From the NCBI RefSeq assembly GCF_004122145.1, contig NZ_SBKQ01000005.1, positions 1 through 64,000 of the forward strand: a stretch of 64,000 bases of DNA, written 5' to 3'. Of the stretch, positions 35,950-43,502 are shown one piece after another. Below the pieces are notes generated by a model. The model was not told the origin of the DNA, ran no database searches, and worked only from the letters and a program-made list of their open reading frames with translations. Made by a program: the position numbers and the translations under genes. The stretch is from Flavobacterium piscinae. Its GTDB lineage: Bacteria > Bacteroidota > Bacteroidia > Flavobacteriales > Flavobacteriaceae. Position 1 is the first letter of the stretch. Each line of letters begins with the position of its first letter.

Positions 35950-35972
35950 ATTATTTAAACAAAATATTTGTT
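35930..35972. promoter_or_regulatory. Palindromic operator candidates in the TetR-htpG divergent region
   Basis: TTTGTTTAA at 35930-35938 is inverted as TTAAACAAA at 35955-35963. A second, tighter palindrome, AACAAA-ATA-TTTGTT, lies at 35958-35972. Both sit in the promoter region of the TetR gene, so autoregulation is the simplest reading. Confidence 0.5.
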
Positions 35973-36023
35973 AAAGTTTTTTCAAAAAAAATAAGTAGAT
36001 ATAGAAATTAATCTCTACGTCAA

Positions 36024-36056
36024 TTTGTCAGGTTGATTGAATTGGTATTGCTTTTG
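36024..36056 (+). promoter_or_regulatory. Weak promoter candidate for htpG
   Basis: TTTG at 36024-36027, 21 bp, then TGCTTTTG at 36049-36056 resembles -33/-7 elements with one mismatch in the -7 box, 42 bp before the start. No heat-shock (CIRCE-type) inverted repeat is seen. Confidence 0.3.
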
Positions 36057-36097
36057 TATAGGGAGATAGTAATAATGTTTAACTTAAAATTCAAAAT

Positions 36098-37984
36098 ATG
36101 ACAACCGGAAAAATTAATGTTTCTGTAGAAAACATCTTTCCTTTAATTAAAAAGTTTTTATACAGTGATCACGAAATTTTTCTTCGTGAATTAGTGTCTA
36201 ATGCAACCGATGCTACTTTAAAATTAAAACACTTAACCAGCATTGGTGAAGCCAAAGTGGAATACGGCAATCCGAAAATTGAAGTTAAAATCGATAAGGA
36301 CAACAAAAAACTCCACATCATCGATCAAGGTTTAGGGATGTCAGCTGATGAAGTAGAAAAATACATTAACCAAGTAGCATTCTCCGGTGCTGAAGAATTT
36401 TTAGAAAAATACAAAGATTCTGCCAAAGATTCAGGTATCATTGGTCATTTTGGACTTGGTTTCTACTCTGCTTTTATGGTGGCTTCCAAAGTGGAAATCA
36501 TCACCAAATCCTATAAAGACGAACCGGCTGCTCACTGGACGTGTGATGGAAGCCCGGAATTCACTTTAGTTCCTCATGACAAAACAGAACGTGGTACCGA
36601 AATCATTTTACACATCGCCGATGACTCTACCGAATTCTTAGAAGAATTCAAAATCCGTGAATTGTTAAAAAAATACAACAAATTCATGCCGGTGCCGATT
36701 AAATTCGGAACCAAAAAAGAAAGCCTTCCCAAACCGGAAGATGCTCCGGAAGACTTTAAAGCAGAGGAAGTTGAAGTTGATAACATCATCAACAACCCTA
36801 CTCCGGCTTGGACCAAAGCCCCAACGGAATTGAAAGACGAAGATTATAAAGAATTCTACCGCGAATTATATCCGATGCAATTTGAAGATCCGTTGTTCAG
36901 CATTCATTTGAACGTGGATTATCCATTTAATTTGACCGGAATTTTATATTTCCCAAAAATGTCGGCGGATTTACAAATTCAAAAAGACAAAATTCAATTG
37001 TACCAAAATCAGGTTTTTGTAACCGATAATGTGGAAGGCATTGTACCTGAATTTTTAGTGATGCTTCGCGGAGTGATTGACTCTCCGGATATTCCCTTGA
37101 ATGTTTCGCGTTCGTATTTGCAATCGGATGGCAATGTGAAAAAGATTTCCAACTACATTACCCGAAAAGTAGCGGATAAATTGAAATCGTTATTCAACGA
37201 AAACCGAGAAGATTTTCAACAAAAATGGAATGACATTAAAATTGTGTTGGAATACGGAATGCTGTCTGAACCGAAATTCTATGAAAAAGCAGGCGAATTT
37301 GTGTTGTATCCAACTGTTGATGAAAAGTATTTCACGTTAGCTGAATTAAAAGAAAAAATTGCTGCCAATCAAACCGACAAAAACGGAAAAGTGGTGGTGT
37401 TATATGCATCCAACAAAGAAGCACAACACGGCTACATCGACATAGCTAAAGAAAAAGGGTATGAAGTATTGTTGTTAGACAGTCCGATTGTATCCCATTT
37501 AATTCAAAAATTAGAAGCCGATAATGAAAACTTGACGTTTGTTCGTGTCGATTCCGATCACATTGACAAATTGATTCAAAAAGAAGACACACAGATTTCA
37601 AAATTATCAGAAGAAGAATCAACCAAATTGAAAACAGTTTTAGAAGAATTGGTTCCTAAAGCAACATATACCGTTCAATTAGAAGCCATGGATAGCAATG
37701 CAGCACCCTTCATGATTACGCAACCGGAATTCATGCGAAGAATGAAAGAAATGAGTCAAACCGGTGGCGGTGGAATGTTTGGAATGGGTAACTTCCCGGA
37801 AATGTATAATTTGGTGGTGAATACCAACTCGAATTTGGCATCGACAATACTTTCAACAGAAGACAAATCAGCTCAGGAACATCTGGTCAAACAAGCGATG
37901 GACTTAGCCAAAATCTCGCAAGGATTGTTGAAAGGCGAGGAATTGACAGCTTTTGTGAAGCGAAGTTTCGAGATGATTAAGTAA
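36098..37984 (+). CDS. htpG: Molecular chaperone HtpG (Hsp90)
   Basis: The 628-residue ATP-dependent chaperone acts in the cytoplasm on partly folded client proteins. The N-terminal GHKL ATPase shows FLRELVSNATDA at 28-39 (Asn35 binds Mg-ATP), DQGLGMS at 76-82 and the glycine-rich lid IGHFGLGFYS at 115-124. The middle domain has the catalytic-loop phrase LNVSRSYLQSD. A C-terminal dimerisation domain follows with a Gly/Met-rich loop (GGGGMFGMGNFPEMY). Full length, no damage. It is divergent from the TetR-AarF operon and ends at a clear terminator, so it is monocistronic. Confidence 0.97.
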   Translation: MTTGKINVSVENIFPLIKKFLYSDHEIFLRELVSNATDATLKLKHLTSIGEAKVEYGNPKIEVKIDKDNKKLHIIDQGLGMSADEVEKYINQVAFSGAEEFLEKYKDSAKDSGIIGHFGLGFYSAFMVASKVEIITKSYKDEPAAHWTCDGSPEFTLVPHDKTERGTEIILHIADDSTEFLEEFKIRELLKKYNKFMPVPIKFGTKKESLPKPEDAPEDFKAEEVEVDNIINNPTPAWTKAPTELKDEDYKEFYRELYPMQFEDPLFSIHLNVDYPFNLTGILYFPKMSADLQIQKDKIQLYQNQVFVTDNVEGIVPEFLVMLRGVIDSPDIPLNVSRSYLQSDGNVKKISNYITRKVADKLKSLFNENREDFQQKWNDIKIVLEYGMLSEPKFYEKAGEFVLYPTVDEKYFTLAELKEKIAANQTDKNGKVVVLYASNKEAQHGYIDIAKEKGYEVLLLDSPIVSHLIQKLEADNENLTFVRVDSDHIDKLIQKEDTQISKLSEEESTKLKTVLEELVPKATYTVQLEAMDSNAAPFMITQPEFMRRMKEMSQTGGGGMFGMGNFPEMYNLVVNTNSNLASTILSTEDKSAQEHLVKQAMDLAKISQGLLKGEELTAFVKRSFEMIK

Positions 37985-38017
37985 AAGTAATAAGTAACTA
38001 GTAATTAGTGATTAGTA

Positions 38018-38050
38018 AAACCTGTGAGTGGAAACTTGCAGGTTTTTTTT
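38018..38050 (+). terminator. Terminator of htpG
   Basis: AAACCTGTGAGT at 38018-38029 pairs with ACTTGCAGGTTT at 38034-38045 using two wobbles, and T residues continue to 38050. Confidence 0.88.
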
Positions 38051-38101
38051 ATGGCAATATTTTAAGATTTTTAACGTATTGTATTGTATAGTCTATTAGA
38101 A

Positions 38102-38683
38102 ATGAAATATATTTTTGCTTTTTGTTACATTTTATCGACTTCATTTGCTTTTTCGCAGCATGGAATTTCCAGATTCAGAGAGTTTAGCTGTGATTTTGAT
38201 AAAAATGGTACGTTGGATAAAGCCTATTGTACTTTAGAAAAAGGTGAATCTTTCAGTTCCATACAAACAACCATTTATTTTTATGATGAAAATCAAATCA
38301 TTAAAGAATGTATTTCAAAAAAAATAACTTTTGAGGCAAATGATTCGGAGAATAATCCTCAATTAATTTATGTAGCAGTATTTAATTACAATGAGGAAGA
38401 TAATTCAATCTTGTTACTTATTCGTCGAAATAAAATCGATTATTTTTTTAGTTTTGTCTATGATAATTATGATTTTGACTTACTTTATCACAACGAAACT
38501 GACAAAAACGATTATTTTCGATACTTCAAACAAATAAATTTTCGAGAAAAAAAAATCATTATAAACAAAATAGATCCGGAGTCTAATGAGAATTTAATTT
38601 ATAATTTTCCTTATGTAAAAAGCACTATCCCGAAGCTATCTGATTTTGAATTTGGTTCAATTGAATGGCCTAAATTAAAATAA
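38102..38683 (+). CDS. Hypothetical secreted protein (193 aa)
   Basis: ATG 38102 is preferred: residues 1-19 (MKYIFAFCYILSTSFAFSQ) are a signal peptide, whereas the frame extends only to a TTG 18 bases earlier. Mature residues include CDFDKNGTLDKAYCTLEKG, a calcium-loop-like D-x-D-x-N-G-x-x-D sequence also seen in FG-GAP or EF-hand-like proteins, followed by beta strands with many aromatic and acidic residues. I do not recognise a named family. It is downstream of the htpG terminator and has no coupled neighbour. A periplasmic or surface location is inferred; function is unknown. Confidence 0.65.
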   Translation: MKYIFAFCYILSTSFAFSQHGISRFREFSCDFDKNGTLDKAYCTLEKGESFSSIQTTIYFYDENQIIKECISKKITFEANDSENNPQLIYVAVFNYNEEDNSILLLIRRNKIDYFFSFVYDNYDFDLLYHNETDKNDYFRYFKQINFREKKIIINKIDPESNENLIYNFPYVKSTIPKLSDFEFGSIEWPKLK

Positions 38684-38790
38684 ATTCTTATTGATTTAAT
38701 TAATAGAGTTTTAAACTTCGTAAAAGTTCTGATTTTTACAAATTAATTTTCAATTTAATTATTGACTAATGTATGAAGATTAACGAACTT

Positions 38791-38816
38791 TGAACCTGAA
38801 ACCTGAAACCTGAAAC
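38791..38816. repeat. Short tandem repeat CCTGAAA
   Basis: Three copies of a 7-mer, CCTGAAA, run head to tail just before the start codon at 38824. A related pair (CCTGAAACTTGAAAC) occurs near 44153. Their proximity to starts may be chance or a leader element. Confidence 0.6.
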
Positions 38817-38823
38817 GAAAAAA

Positions 38824-39213
38824 ATGACCCTCACTATCGACACTCCCGCCTTACTCTTTTCTGCTACTTCGTTGATTTTATTGGCGTATACCAACCGCTT
38901 TTTAACCATTGCACAAATTGTACGGGGTTTAAAAAAGACCTATGATGAAAAAGAAAACAAAAGCATTTTGATTGAAATTGCAAATTTAAATCTGCGATTA
39001 ACATTGATTCGCTATATGCAATTGGCTGGTGTACTCAGCTTATTTCTATCTGTTTTTGCAATGTTAGTATTGTTTTTTGAATATCAAATGCCGGGTATTA
39101 TTCTTTTTGGAGGTAGTCTTTTGATGCTGCTCATTTCCTTAGGAATTTCGTTTTGGGAAATTAGTATTTCTGTCAAAGCCTTACGGGTACATTTAAAAGA
39201 TTTAGTAGGTTAA
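38824..39213 (+). CDS. DUF2721-like small membrane protein
   Basis: A 129-residue protein with three hydrophobic helices: about 9-22, 66-88 and 94-112. The phrases LLFSATSLILLAYTNRF, NRFLTIAQIVRGL and RLTLIRYMQLAGVLSLFLSVF fit the DUF2721 family, whose members have no known function. The stop overlaps that of the convergent bicarbonate permease by four bases (TTAA, 39210-39213), so there is no room for a terminator between them. A CCTGAAA tandem repeat precedes the start. It lies downstream of a separate secreted-protein gene and appears to form its own transcript. Confidence 0.75.
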   Translation: MTLTIDTPALLFSATSLILLAYTNRFLTIAQIVRGLKKTYDEKENKSILIEIANLNLRLTLIRYMQLAGVLSLFLSVFAMLVLFFEYQMPGIILFGGSLLMLLISLGISFWEISISVKALRVHLKDLVG

Positions 39214-40172
39214 TACGCTTCTATTATTGCCAAATAAATAGGCATCCCAATGGTGATATTGAATGGGAAAGTCACTGCTAATGCCATGGGAACAAAAATC
39301 CCGGGATTAGCTTTGGGTACAGCCATTTTCATCGCTGCCGGTACGGCAATGTAAGAGGCACTGGCCGCTAGAACAGCAAACATAAATCGGTCACCGTTGG
39401 ATTGTGTTATAAATCCACTCAAAATGGCTACAACAATTCCGTTGATTAAAGGAATTAAAATGGCGAATAATGCAGTAAACCAACCCCCTTTTAAAAAGTC
39501 ACCTATTTTCTTTCCACATACAATTCCCATATCCAATAGAAAAATGGCTAAAAATCCTTTAAAAATATCCGTTGTAAAAGGTTTAATTCCCATTGCTTCT
39601 TTATCACTGGCTAAAAACCCAATGATTAAACTTCCCATAATTAAAAAAACACTACCGTTTGTAAAAGAATGTTTGATTATAGACCCCATTTTTCCATTAC
39701 AAGAATTTTTTTGTCCAAATAATCGAATCAAAATGACTCCAACTATAATTGCCGGTGCTTCCATCAAAGCCATGACTGCAACCATGTGACCGTTAAATGA
39801 AATATTTTGAATTTCTAAAAAAGAAACTGCGGTTACAAATGTAACAGCACTTACTGAACCATATGCCGCTGCTATCGCTCCGGAATTTTCAATTGATAAT
39901 TTTCTTTTCAAAATAAAGAAAGTATAAAGCGGAATAGCAATTGCCACAACAATTCCAAAAAACAAAGCCCATAATATGGAAAGATTGAGTTCACTGTGAA
40001 CTAATTCCTGACCACCTTTGAATCCGATTGAAAACAAAAGATATAATGAAATGAACTTTGAAGAATTATTCGGAATTTCCAAATCGCTTTTAAATCGTAC
40101 TGCTAAAATTCCAAGTACAAAAAAAAGTAAGGCCGGATTGGTTAAGTTTTGAAGTAAAAGATCTAGTTTCAT
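39210..40172 (-). CDS. SbtA-like sodium-dependent bicarbonate permease
   Basis: The 320-residue integral membrane protein has about ten hydrophobic segments arranged as two inverted halves, as in the SbtA family of Na+/HCO3- symporters. Matching phrases are LTNPALLFFVLGILAVRFKSDL at 11-32, LYLLFSIGFKGGQEL, AAAYGSVSAVTFVTAVSFLE and FAVLAASASYIAVPAAMKMAVP. The start codon overlaps the stop of the Sua5-like gene as TAATG, showing strict operon structure. Bicarbonate is a substrate of Sua5-type enzymes, so the pairing may be functional. The LysR gene beyond the cluster is a plausible regulator. Transport substrate is inferred from the family, not shown. Confidence 0.85.
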   Translation of the reverse strand: MKLDLLLQNLTNPALLFFVLGILAVRFKSDLEIPNNSSKFISLYLLFSIGFKGGQELVHSELNLSILWALFFGIVVAIAIPLYTFFILKRKLSIENSGAIAAAYGSVSAVTFVTAVSFLEIQNISFNGHMVAVMALMEAPAIIVGVILIRLFGQKNSCNGKMGSIIKHSFTNGSVFLIMGSLIIGFLASDKEAMGIKPFTTDIFKGFLAIFLLDMGIVCGKKIGDFLKGGWFTALFAILIPLINGIVVAILSGFITQSNGDRFMFAVLAASASYIAVPAAMKMAVPKANPGIFVPMALAVTFPFNITIGMPIYLAIIEAY

Positions 40173-41203
40173 TAAATAAATATGTTATTAGGTGTAAAAT
40201 TAGTGTCTCTTTTACAGGCTCTTATCAACCTGTCATTGATGGCTTTTCCTAGGCCAACCTCCGGAAACTTTTGTGCAATGAGCAAGTCAAACCCTTTGTC
40301 ATCAAACTTATGCATGGCTGCATATAGATTTTTTGCTGCTTCTTCTAAATCACCACTAGGTGATAAAACTTCAATTTGATAATCGGTGCAAAGTGTTTTT
40401 TTATCAAATACAATTAGGCCAATGTTTTTCCCGATTAAATTTGATGCCGTTTTAATTGGATTGTCACATAAAATCATTGGGGTTTTTGGAGCATAATGTT
40501 TGTCCAACATTCCCGGTGCAATGGGGGTTTTTTGAGTATGTTTTCTAACACTAACGGGGCCTACTACTGACTCTAACATTTCTATTGAAAGAGAACCTAG
40601 GCGATAAATTACAATTTCATTATTTTTAAAACCGATGATGGTTGATTCAATTCCTTTGGAACAAGATCCTCCATCCAAAATAACATCGAGTTTGTTTTTG
40701 AAATATTTTTCAACGTGTTTGGCCGAAGTTGGACTGATTGACCCAAATGGATTAGCACTTGGTGCTGCCAGTGGAACATCAACTGTTTTTATTAATTCCA
40801 AGGCGAGCGGATGATTAGGCATTCGTACGGCAATAGTATTCTTTCCGCCTGTAATTATAGTTGAAATAGATTTATTTTTTTCAAAAATCATGGTTAACGG
40901 ACCCGGCCAAAACTTATCCGCTAATCGATAGGCAACTTCAGGGACATTAATTGCGATTTTATTTAAAGACTGCAAAGAATCAATGTGCACAATCAGCGGA
41001 TTAAAATAAGGGCGATCTTTTATTTCAAATATTTTTTTTAGTGCATTTTCATTGTAAATTGATGCTGCTAATCCATAAACCGTCTCGGTGGGTATGGCAA
41101 CCACCTCGCCTTTGTTTAAATAAAAAGCTGCTTTTTTAACAGATTTTGTAATGCTTCCTCTTTTGTTAGGGGTTGCAGTTGGAGCAGAATTCGGGTGATT
41201 CAT
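40172..41203 (-). CDS. Sua5/YrdC/YwlC-type threonylcarbamoyl-AMP synthase
   Basis: Enzymes of this family make L-threonylcarbamoyladenylate from Thr, ATP and bicarbonate, the first step of the tRNA t6A37 modification. The core (numbered from the chosen start) shows GEVVAIPTETVYGLAA, KIFEIKDRPYFNPLIVHI, WPGPLTMIF, TIAVRMPNHPLA, PLAAPSANPFGSISPTSA and STIIG. A C-terminal Sua5 domain follows, so this is the long form. The frame opens upstream at 41260; ATG 41203 (or 41215) is more likely because it overlaps the preceding gene less, but the overlap is still 38 nt. It shares TAATG with the SbtA gene. Whether it is the main t6A enzyme or a paralogue cannot be told here. Confidence 0.87.
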   Translation of the reverse strand: MNHPNSAPTATPNKRGSITKSVKKAAFYLNKGEVVAIPTETVYGLAASIYNENALKKIFEIKDRPYFNPLIVHIDSLQSLNKIAINVPEVAYRLADKFWPGPLTMIFEKNKSISTIITGGKNTIAVRMPNHPLALELIKTVDVPLAAPSANPFGSISPTSAKHVEKYFKNKLDVILDGGSCSKGIESTIIGFKNNEIVIYRLGSLSIEMLESVVGPVSVRKHTQKTPIAPGMLDKHYAPKTPMILCDNPIKTASNLIGKNIGLIVFDKKTLCTDYQIEVLSPSGDLEEAAKNLYAAMHKFDDKGFDLLIAQKFPEVGLGKAINDRLIRACKRDTNFTPNNIFI

Positions 41204-42008
41204 AGTGTTTTCCATTTGGATATTTTTCAAGCGTTGTGTGACTACATTTTTGACAGGCATAGCGTAAAGCTAAAGTTGATGAAGTGGGAGATTTACACCA
41301 ATTGCATGGAAGTCCTTTAACAACTTCCCGGACATCATAGCCTGGTGTTTCACAATTTGGGCAAAGTGAAGCAACTTTCTTTATCAGCTTTTGTGTTGCT
41401 TGCTCAATTATTTGCATTCGAGTTGGATTTCGGTGAGCCCGCATGTCTGTCTCCACCCAAATCTCTTTCGAATGTTCAGTAAGAGAATCATAACTTAGTT
41501 TTAACTGTTCCCAATCCAAAATGTCTTTATGAATTTTTGAAAATTGGTTTTCCCTATCTTTTAAAAGTAAACCGTGCGATGGAAAGTGAACCTGTTTGGC
41601 AAACTCAATCAATTGTTCATAAGATTGAATTTTTTCTACGGAAAAATTAGTTTCTAAACTAACCGCTCGAGCAATAATTTCAAGATTATTTTTTTGATCA
41701 ATCAGAATTAATAATTCATCATCTGCTTGAGCAAAAAACAAATTGGGATGCGGACCAAACGAACCTTCAGAGGCAATTCCTAAATCATAACCATAATGAT
41801 TCATCGCATCAAGACATTTTTTTCTGACTGTTTCCAACGCATTGGTCGTTCTCGCAATCTCTCCCGAAAAAGTGCCAAACTTGTCCGTATCATAATCCGA
41901 CGGCACAAAAACTTCAACTTGCATGTTTGCTTTGACTAATGGTAAAATCACTTTTTCTTTTTGATGCTTTGTGGCAATGATAAGTTTTCTACCATTAAAA
42001 AACTTCAT
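41166..42008 (-). CDS. DUF6671-like protein with zinc-ribbon tail
   Basis: This 280-residue protein has an N-terminal alpha/beta domain (GRKLIIATKHQKEKVI, TFSGEIARTTNALETVRKKC, DLGIASEGSFGPHPNLFFAQADDE) that fits a family I know as DUF6671. The C-terminal 60 residues hold two zinc-ribbon-like pairs, CPNC...CNWC and CQKC...CSNC, probably binding metal. It is soluble, with no signal peptide. The end overlaps the Sua5 gene and the start overlaps the 100-residue gene by 14 nt, so the operon is tightly packed. Function is unknown; a role tied to tRNA modification or carbamoylation is only inferred from context. Confidence 0.75.
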   Translation of the reverse strand: MKFFNGRKLIIATKHQKEKVILPLVKANMQVEVFVPSDYDTDKFGTFSGEIARTTNALETVRKKCLDAMNHYGYDLGIASEGSFGPHPNLFFAQADDELLILIDQKNNLEIIARAVSLETNFSVEKIQSYEQLIEFAKQVHFPSHGLLLKDRENQFSKIHKDILDWEQLKLSYDSLTEHSKEIWVETDMRAHRNPTRMQIIEQATQKLIKKVASLCPNCETPGYDVREVVKGLPCNWCKSPTSSTLALRYACQKCSHTTLEKYPNGKHYESPEFCSNCNP

Positions 42009-42297
42009 GTTTCTGTTTCTTTTCTACTGCTTTCATTTCAATTGAACCTATAATTTGAATATCAGCATTTGCCTTTTCAAATTCCTTAATGGTTTCTTCA
42101 ATTTTGAGCAATTCGTTCTTTAGCTCAGCGACTCTTTTTTTGGAATGTGGTAATTCTATACCATAGCGTTCATAAGCACTGAACATTTCTAATTCATGAA
42201 AATTAATTTTATCTTTAATTAACGTAAACAAAATATTTTTGGCTTCTGCGGGATGGAATGTTCCATTGATAAGGTCGAAGGATAAATTTGTTTTCAT
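41995..42297 (-). CDS. Hypothetical coiled-coil protein (100 aa)
   Basis: The sequence is acidic-basic and helical, with a heptad-like stretch SKKRVAELKNELLKIEETIKEFEKANAD at about 52-79, predicting a coiled coil. The N-terminus contains NGTFHPAEAKNILFTLIKDKINFHE, which I recall from a small family of proteins that begins FDLINGTFSPxEA, of unknown role. It has no signal peptide. The end overlaps the DUF6671-like gene by 14 nt, and the tiny membrane-protein gene ends 32 bp before its start, placing it inside the same leftward operon. Start ATG at 42297. Confidence 0.65.
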   Translation of the reverse strand: MKTNLSFDLINGTFHPAEAKNILFTLIKDKINFHELEMFSAYERYGIELPHSKKRVAELKNELLKIEETIKEFEKANADIQIIGSIEMKAVEKKQKHEVF

Positions 42298-42329
42298 TGT
42301 GATGTATTTTTAAATTGTTTAATTTTAGA

Positions 42330-42500
42330 TTATTCGATTTTTAGTTTCTTGGACTTGAAAAAATACAGTGTAAACAAGATTCCGAGTCCTAAATAAAAAT
42401 TTAAAATAACATTGTTAGGTTGCAATAAGGTTGCTATTAAACCTGTTAAAAGCCAAATTAAAGCATAGATTAAACCGTATTTGCTAATTTTATTTTTCAT
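42330..42500 (-). CDS. Small two-helix membrane protein (56 aa)
   Basis: A short frame with a good ATG at 42500 and a stop at 42330 encodes 56 aa beginning MKNKISKYGLIYALIWLLTG. Residues about 9-25 and 32-48 are hydrophobic helices separated by a short QPNNV turn; the tail FKSKKLKIE is basic, so both ends probably face the cytoplasm. It is the first gene of the leftward cluster divergent from the LysR gene, 32 bp ahead of the coiled-coil gene. Short length makes homology hard to judge, but the clean amphiphilic layout and position support a real gene. Confidence 0.65.
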   Translation of the reverse strand: MKNKISKYGLIYALIWLLTGLIATLLQPNNVILNFYLGLGILFTLYFFKSKKLKIE

Positions 42501-42553
42501 TACATAAAATTTAATACTGCAAATTTCCTTAAAACATTTTATATATTTTTATT

Positions 42554-42561
42554 TATATTTG
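42554..42561 (+). promoter_or_regulatory. Candidate -7 box for the LysR gene
   Basis: TATATTTG matches TAnnTTTG exactly, 24 bases before the LysR ATG at 42586. No clear -33 box is seen. The 85-bp divergent region would also hold the LysR binding sites. Confidence 0.35.
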
Positions 42562-42585
42562 TAATGAGATACATAAACATTAGTT

Positions 42586-43500
42586 ATGCATTATACCTTA
42601 CATCAATTAATTATCTTTTTGAAGATAACCGAAACCAAAAGCATTACTAAGGCTTCGGAAGCTTTACATTTAACCCAACCGGCTGTTTCAATTCAGTTGA
42701 AAAAATTTCAGGATCAGTTTGATATACCACTTACAGAAGTAATTGGCAGACAATTGTATGTAACCGATTTTGGAAAGGAAATTGCTCTTGCAGCACAAAA
42801 AATTGTTTATGAAATTCAAGCGATTAACTATAAAACTTCCTCGTTTAAAGGGCAATTATCGGGTCGTCTTAAAATTTCGGTGGTTTCTACCGGTAAATAT
42901 GTTATCCCCTATTTTATTACCGATTTTCTGAAAGAAAATTCAGCCGTCGAATTAGAACTTGATGTGACGAACAAACTTAAAGTCATAGAAAGTTTACAAT
43001 ACAATGAAGTAGATTTTTCTCTTGTTTCTCTTTTACCGGAAAATATGGATATTGAAAAAATTGATTTGATGGAGAACAGACTTTATTTTGTAGGAAACAA
43101 AGAATATATTTTTTCGGAAAAAATGAATAACAAATCCATCATTGAAAATATTCCTATCATTTACAGAGAAAAAGGTTCCGGCACCAGACAGGTGATGGAA
43201 CGATTTTTAGAATCGAATAAGCTGCAATTGGTTAAAAAAATGGAATTAACATCAAATGAAGCGGTAAAACAAGCTGTTATTGCCGGTTTAGGTTGTTCCA
43301 TTATGCCGTTGATTGGTATTAAAAATGAGTTAAACAATGGCGATTTACATATTATTCCAATCAAAGGATTACCTTTAAAATCGACTTGGAGTTTAATTTG
43401 GCTCAAACAGAAAAATCTGTCACCCGTTGCAACTGCTTTTACCAATTATTTGCTTAACAATAAAACCAAAATAATGGCCGAAAAATTTTCATGGCTTTAA
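42586..43500 (+). CDS. LysR-family transcriptional regulator
   Basis: The 304-residue protein has the standard N-terminal winged HTH (residues 1-60: LHQLIIFLKITETKSITKASEALHLTQPAVSIQLKKF) and a periplasmic-binding-like ligand domain from about 90. The phrases EVIGRQLYVTDFGKEI and LSGRLKISVVSTGKYVIPYFITDFL are close to the CbbR-type group of LysR proteins, which regulate carbon-uptake genes in autotrophs. It is divergent from the operon holding an SbtA-like bicarbonate permease, so it probably controls that set. Effector is unknown. It ends two bases before the convergent transpeptidase gene. Confidence 0.9.
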   Translation: MHYTLHQLIIFLKITETKSITKASEALHLTQPAVSIQLKKFQDQFDIPLTEVIGRQLYVTDFGKEIALAAQKIVYEIQAINYKTSSFKGQLSGRLKISVVSTGKYVIPYFITDFLKENSAVELELDVTNKLKVIESLQYNEVDFSLVSLLPENMDIEKIDLMENRLYFVGNKEYIFSEKMNNKSIIENIPIIYREKGSGTRQVMERFLESNKLQLVKKMELTSNEAVKQAVIAGLGCSIMPLIGIKNELNNGDLHIIPIKGLPLKSTWSLIWLKQKNLSPVATAFTNYLLNNKTKIMAEKFSWL

Positions 43501-43502
43501 AA

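Noticed and set aside
38791-38816. CRISPR-like repeat
   Set aside because: Only three 7-base units without spacers; no CRISPR array or cas gene is present anywhere in the window.
40182-40379. Plus-strand frame in the Sua5 gene
   Set aside because: Antisense shadow of conserved Sua5 sequence.
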